Part shown: in pieces, positions 32,111 to 32,163 of the stretch
Numbering within the stretch: position 1 is the first letter of the stretch
How the letters are laid out: every line of letters begins with the position of its first letter
Assembly (NCBI GenBank): GCA_964413635.1
Contig: CAYPTH010000024.1
Span: 1 to 32,163 of the forward strand
Source of the DNA: CAYFQV01 sp964413635
GTDB lineage: Bacteria; Spirochaetota; Spirochaetia; DSM-27196; PWMO01
Direction: 5' to 3'
Length of the DNA stretch: 32,163 nt
Translations under genes and position numbers: made by a program
Notes under the pieces: generated by a model
The model's database searches: none
What the model saw: the letters and a program-made list of their open reading frames with translations, nothing else
Told to the model about the DNA's origin: nothing

Positions 32111-32163
32111 TGGGGAATCTATGTGACCCTGGAACCGGTTCTCCTGGGGAATCTACGTGACCC
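32111..32163. mobile_element. Two 19-bp direct repeats, possible IS terminus
   Basis: TGGGGAATCTATGTGACCC (32111-32129) and TGGGGAATCTACGTGACCC (32145-32163) differ at one base and are 34 bp apart. Multiple subterminal repeats of this kind are typical of IS21-type ends. The element would extend beyond the window. The preceding 31914-32110 shows no gene. Confidence 0.4.

Overview
The window looks like part of a draft (probably metagenomic) scaffold from a free-living, moderately GC-rich Gram-negative bacterium, most likely a spirochaete (Spirochaetota). Supporting signs are a type IA topoisomerase whose C-terminus has GxxGPYV repeats instead of zinc fingers, a two-cNMP-domain Crp-like regulator of a kind I associate with Treponema-type genomes, many exported proteins and lipoproteins, and an AglEFG-type sugar transporter. 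The taxonomic call is inference. A run of 100 N with identical 55-bp flanks marks a scaffold join.

Left part (1-13.4 kb), housekeeping and envelope. After a GC-rich, repeat-dense non-coding stretch come topA (+) and, converging on it, a leftward series: ECF sigma factor, RseA-like anti-sigma factor, a small exported protein and a TIG/transglutaminase-fold protein lacking its catalytic Cys (one tight operon), then glyA, the double-cNMP regulator and msrA. Strong sigma70-type promoters are visible before glyA and before the regulator. cysS (-) is divergent from murB-mgtE (+), whose end meets the next leftward operon in a palindrome containing both stop codons.

Middle (13.4-25.2 kb). A leftward sugar-uptake operon, aglE-aglF-aglG-lacI-like-unknown exported protein, has two hairpins between the binding-protein and permease genes and no ATPase gene. 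Divergent from it is ackA (acetate/ATP fermentation). Then come a 74-aa basic protein, a large OmpA-type surface protein with FlgD-like Ig repeats and a strong terminator, and radC.

Right part (25.2-32.2 kb), accessory. It holds a vapBC toxin-antitoxin pair with a perfect 10+10 bp operator, a DUF4926 protein, the gap, a lipoprotein fusing a CC0125-like module to an HtrA-type protease, another lipoprotein, a TM2 protein, a DUF5677 protein, an IS3 transposase remnant with its IS end, a third lipoprotein, and paired 19-bp repeats at the edge that may be the end of another IS. By eye this part is less GC-rich and its codon use is more mixed. I found no rRNA, tRNA or CRISPR.
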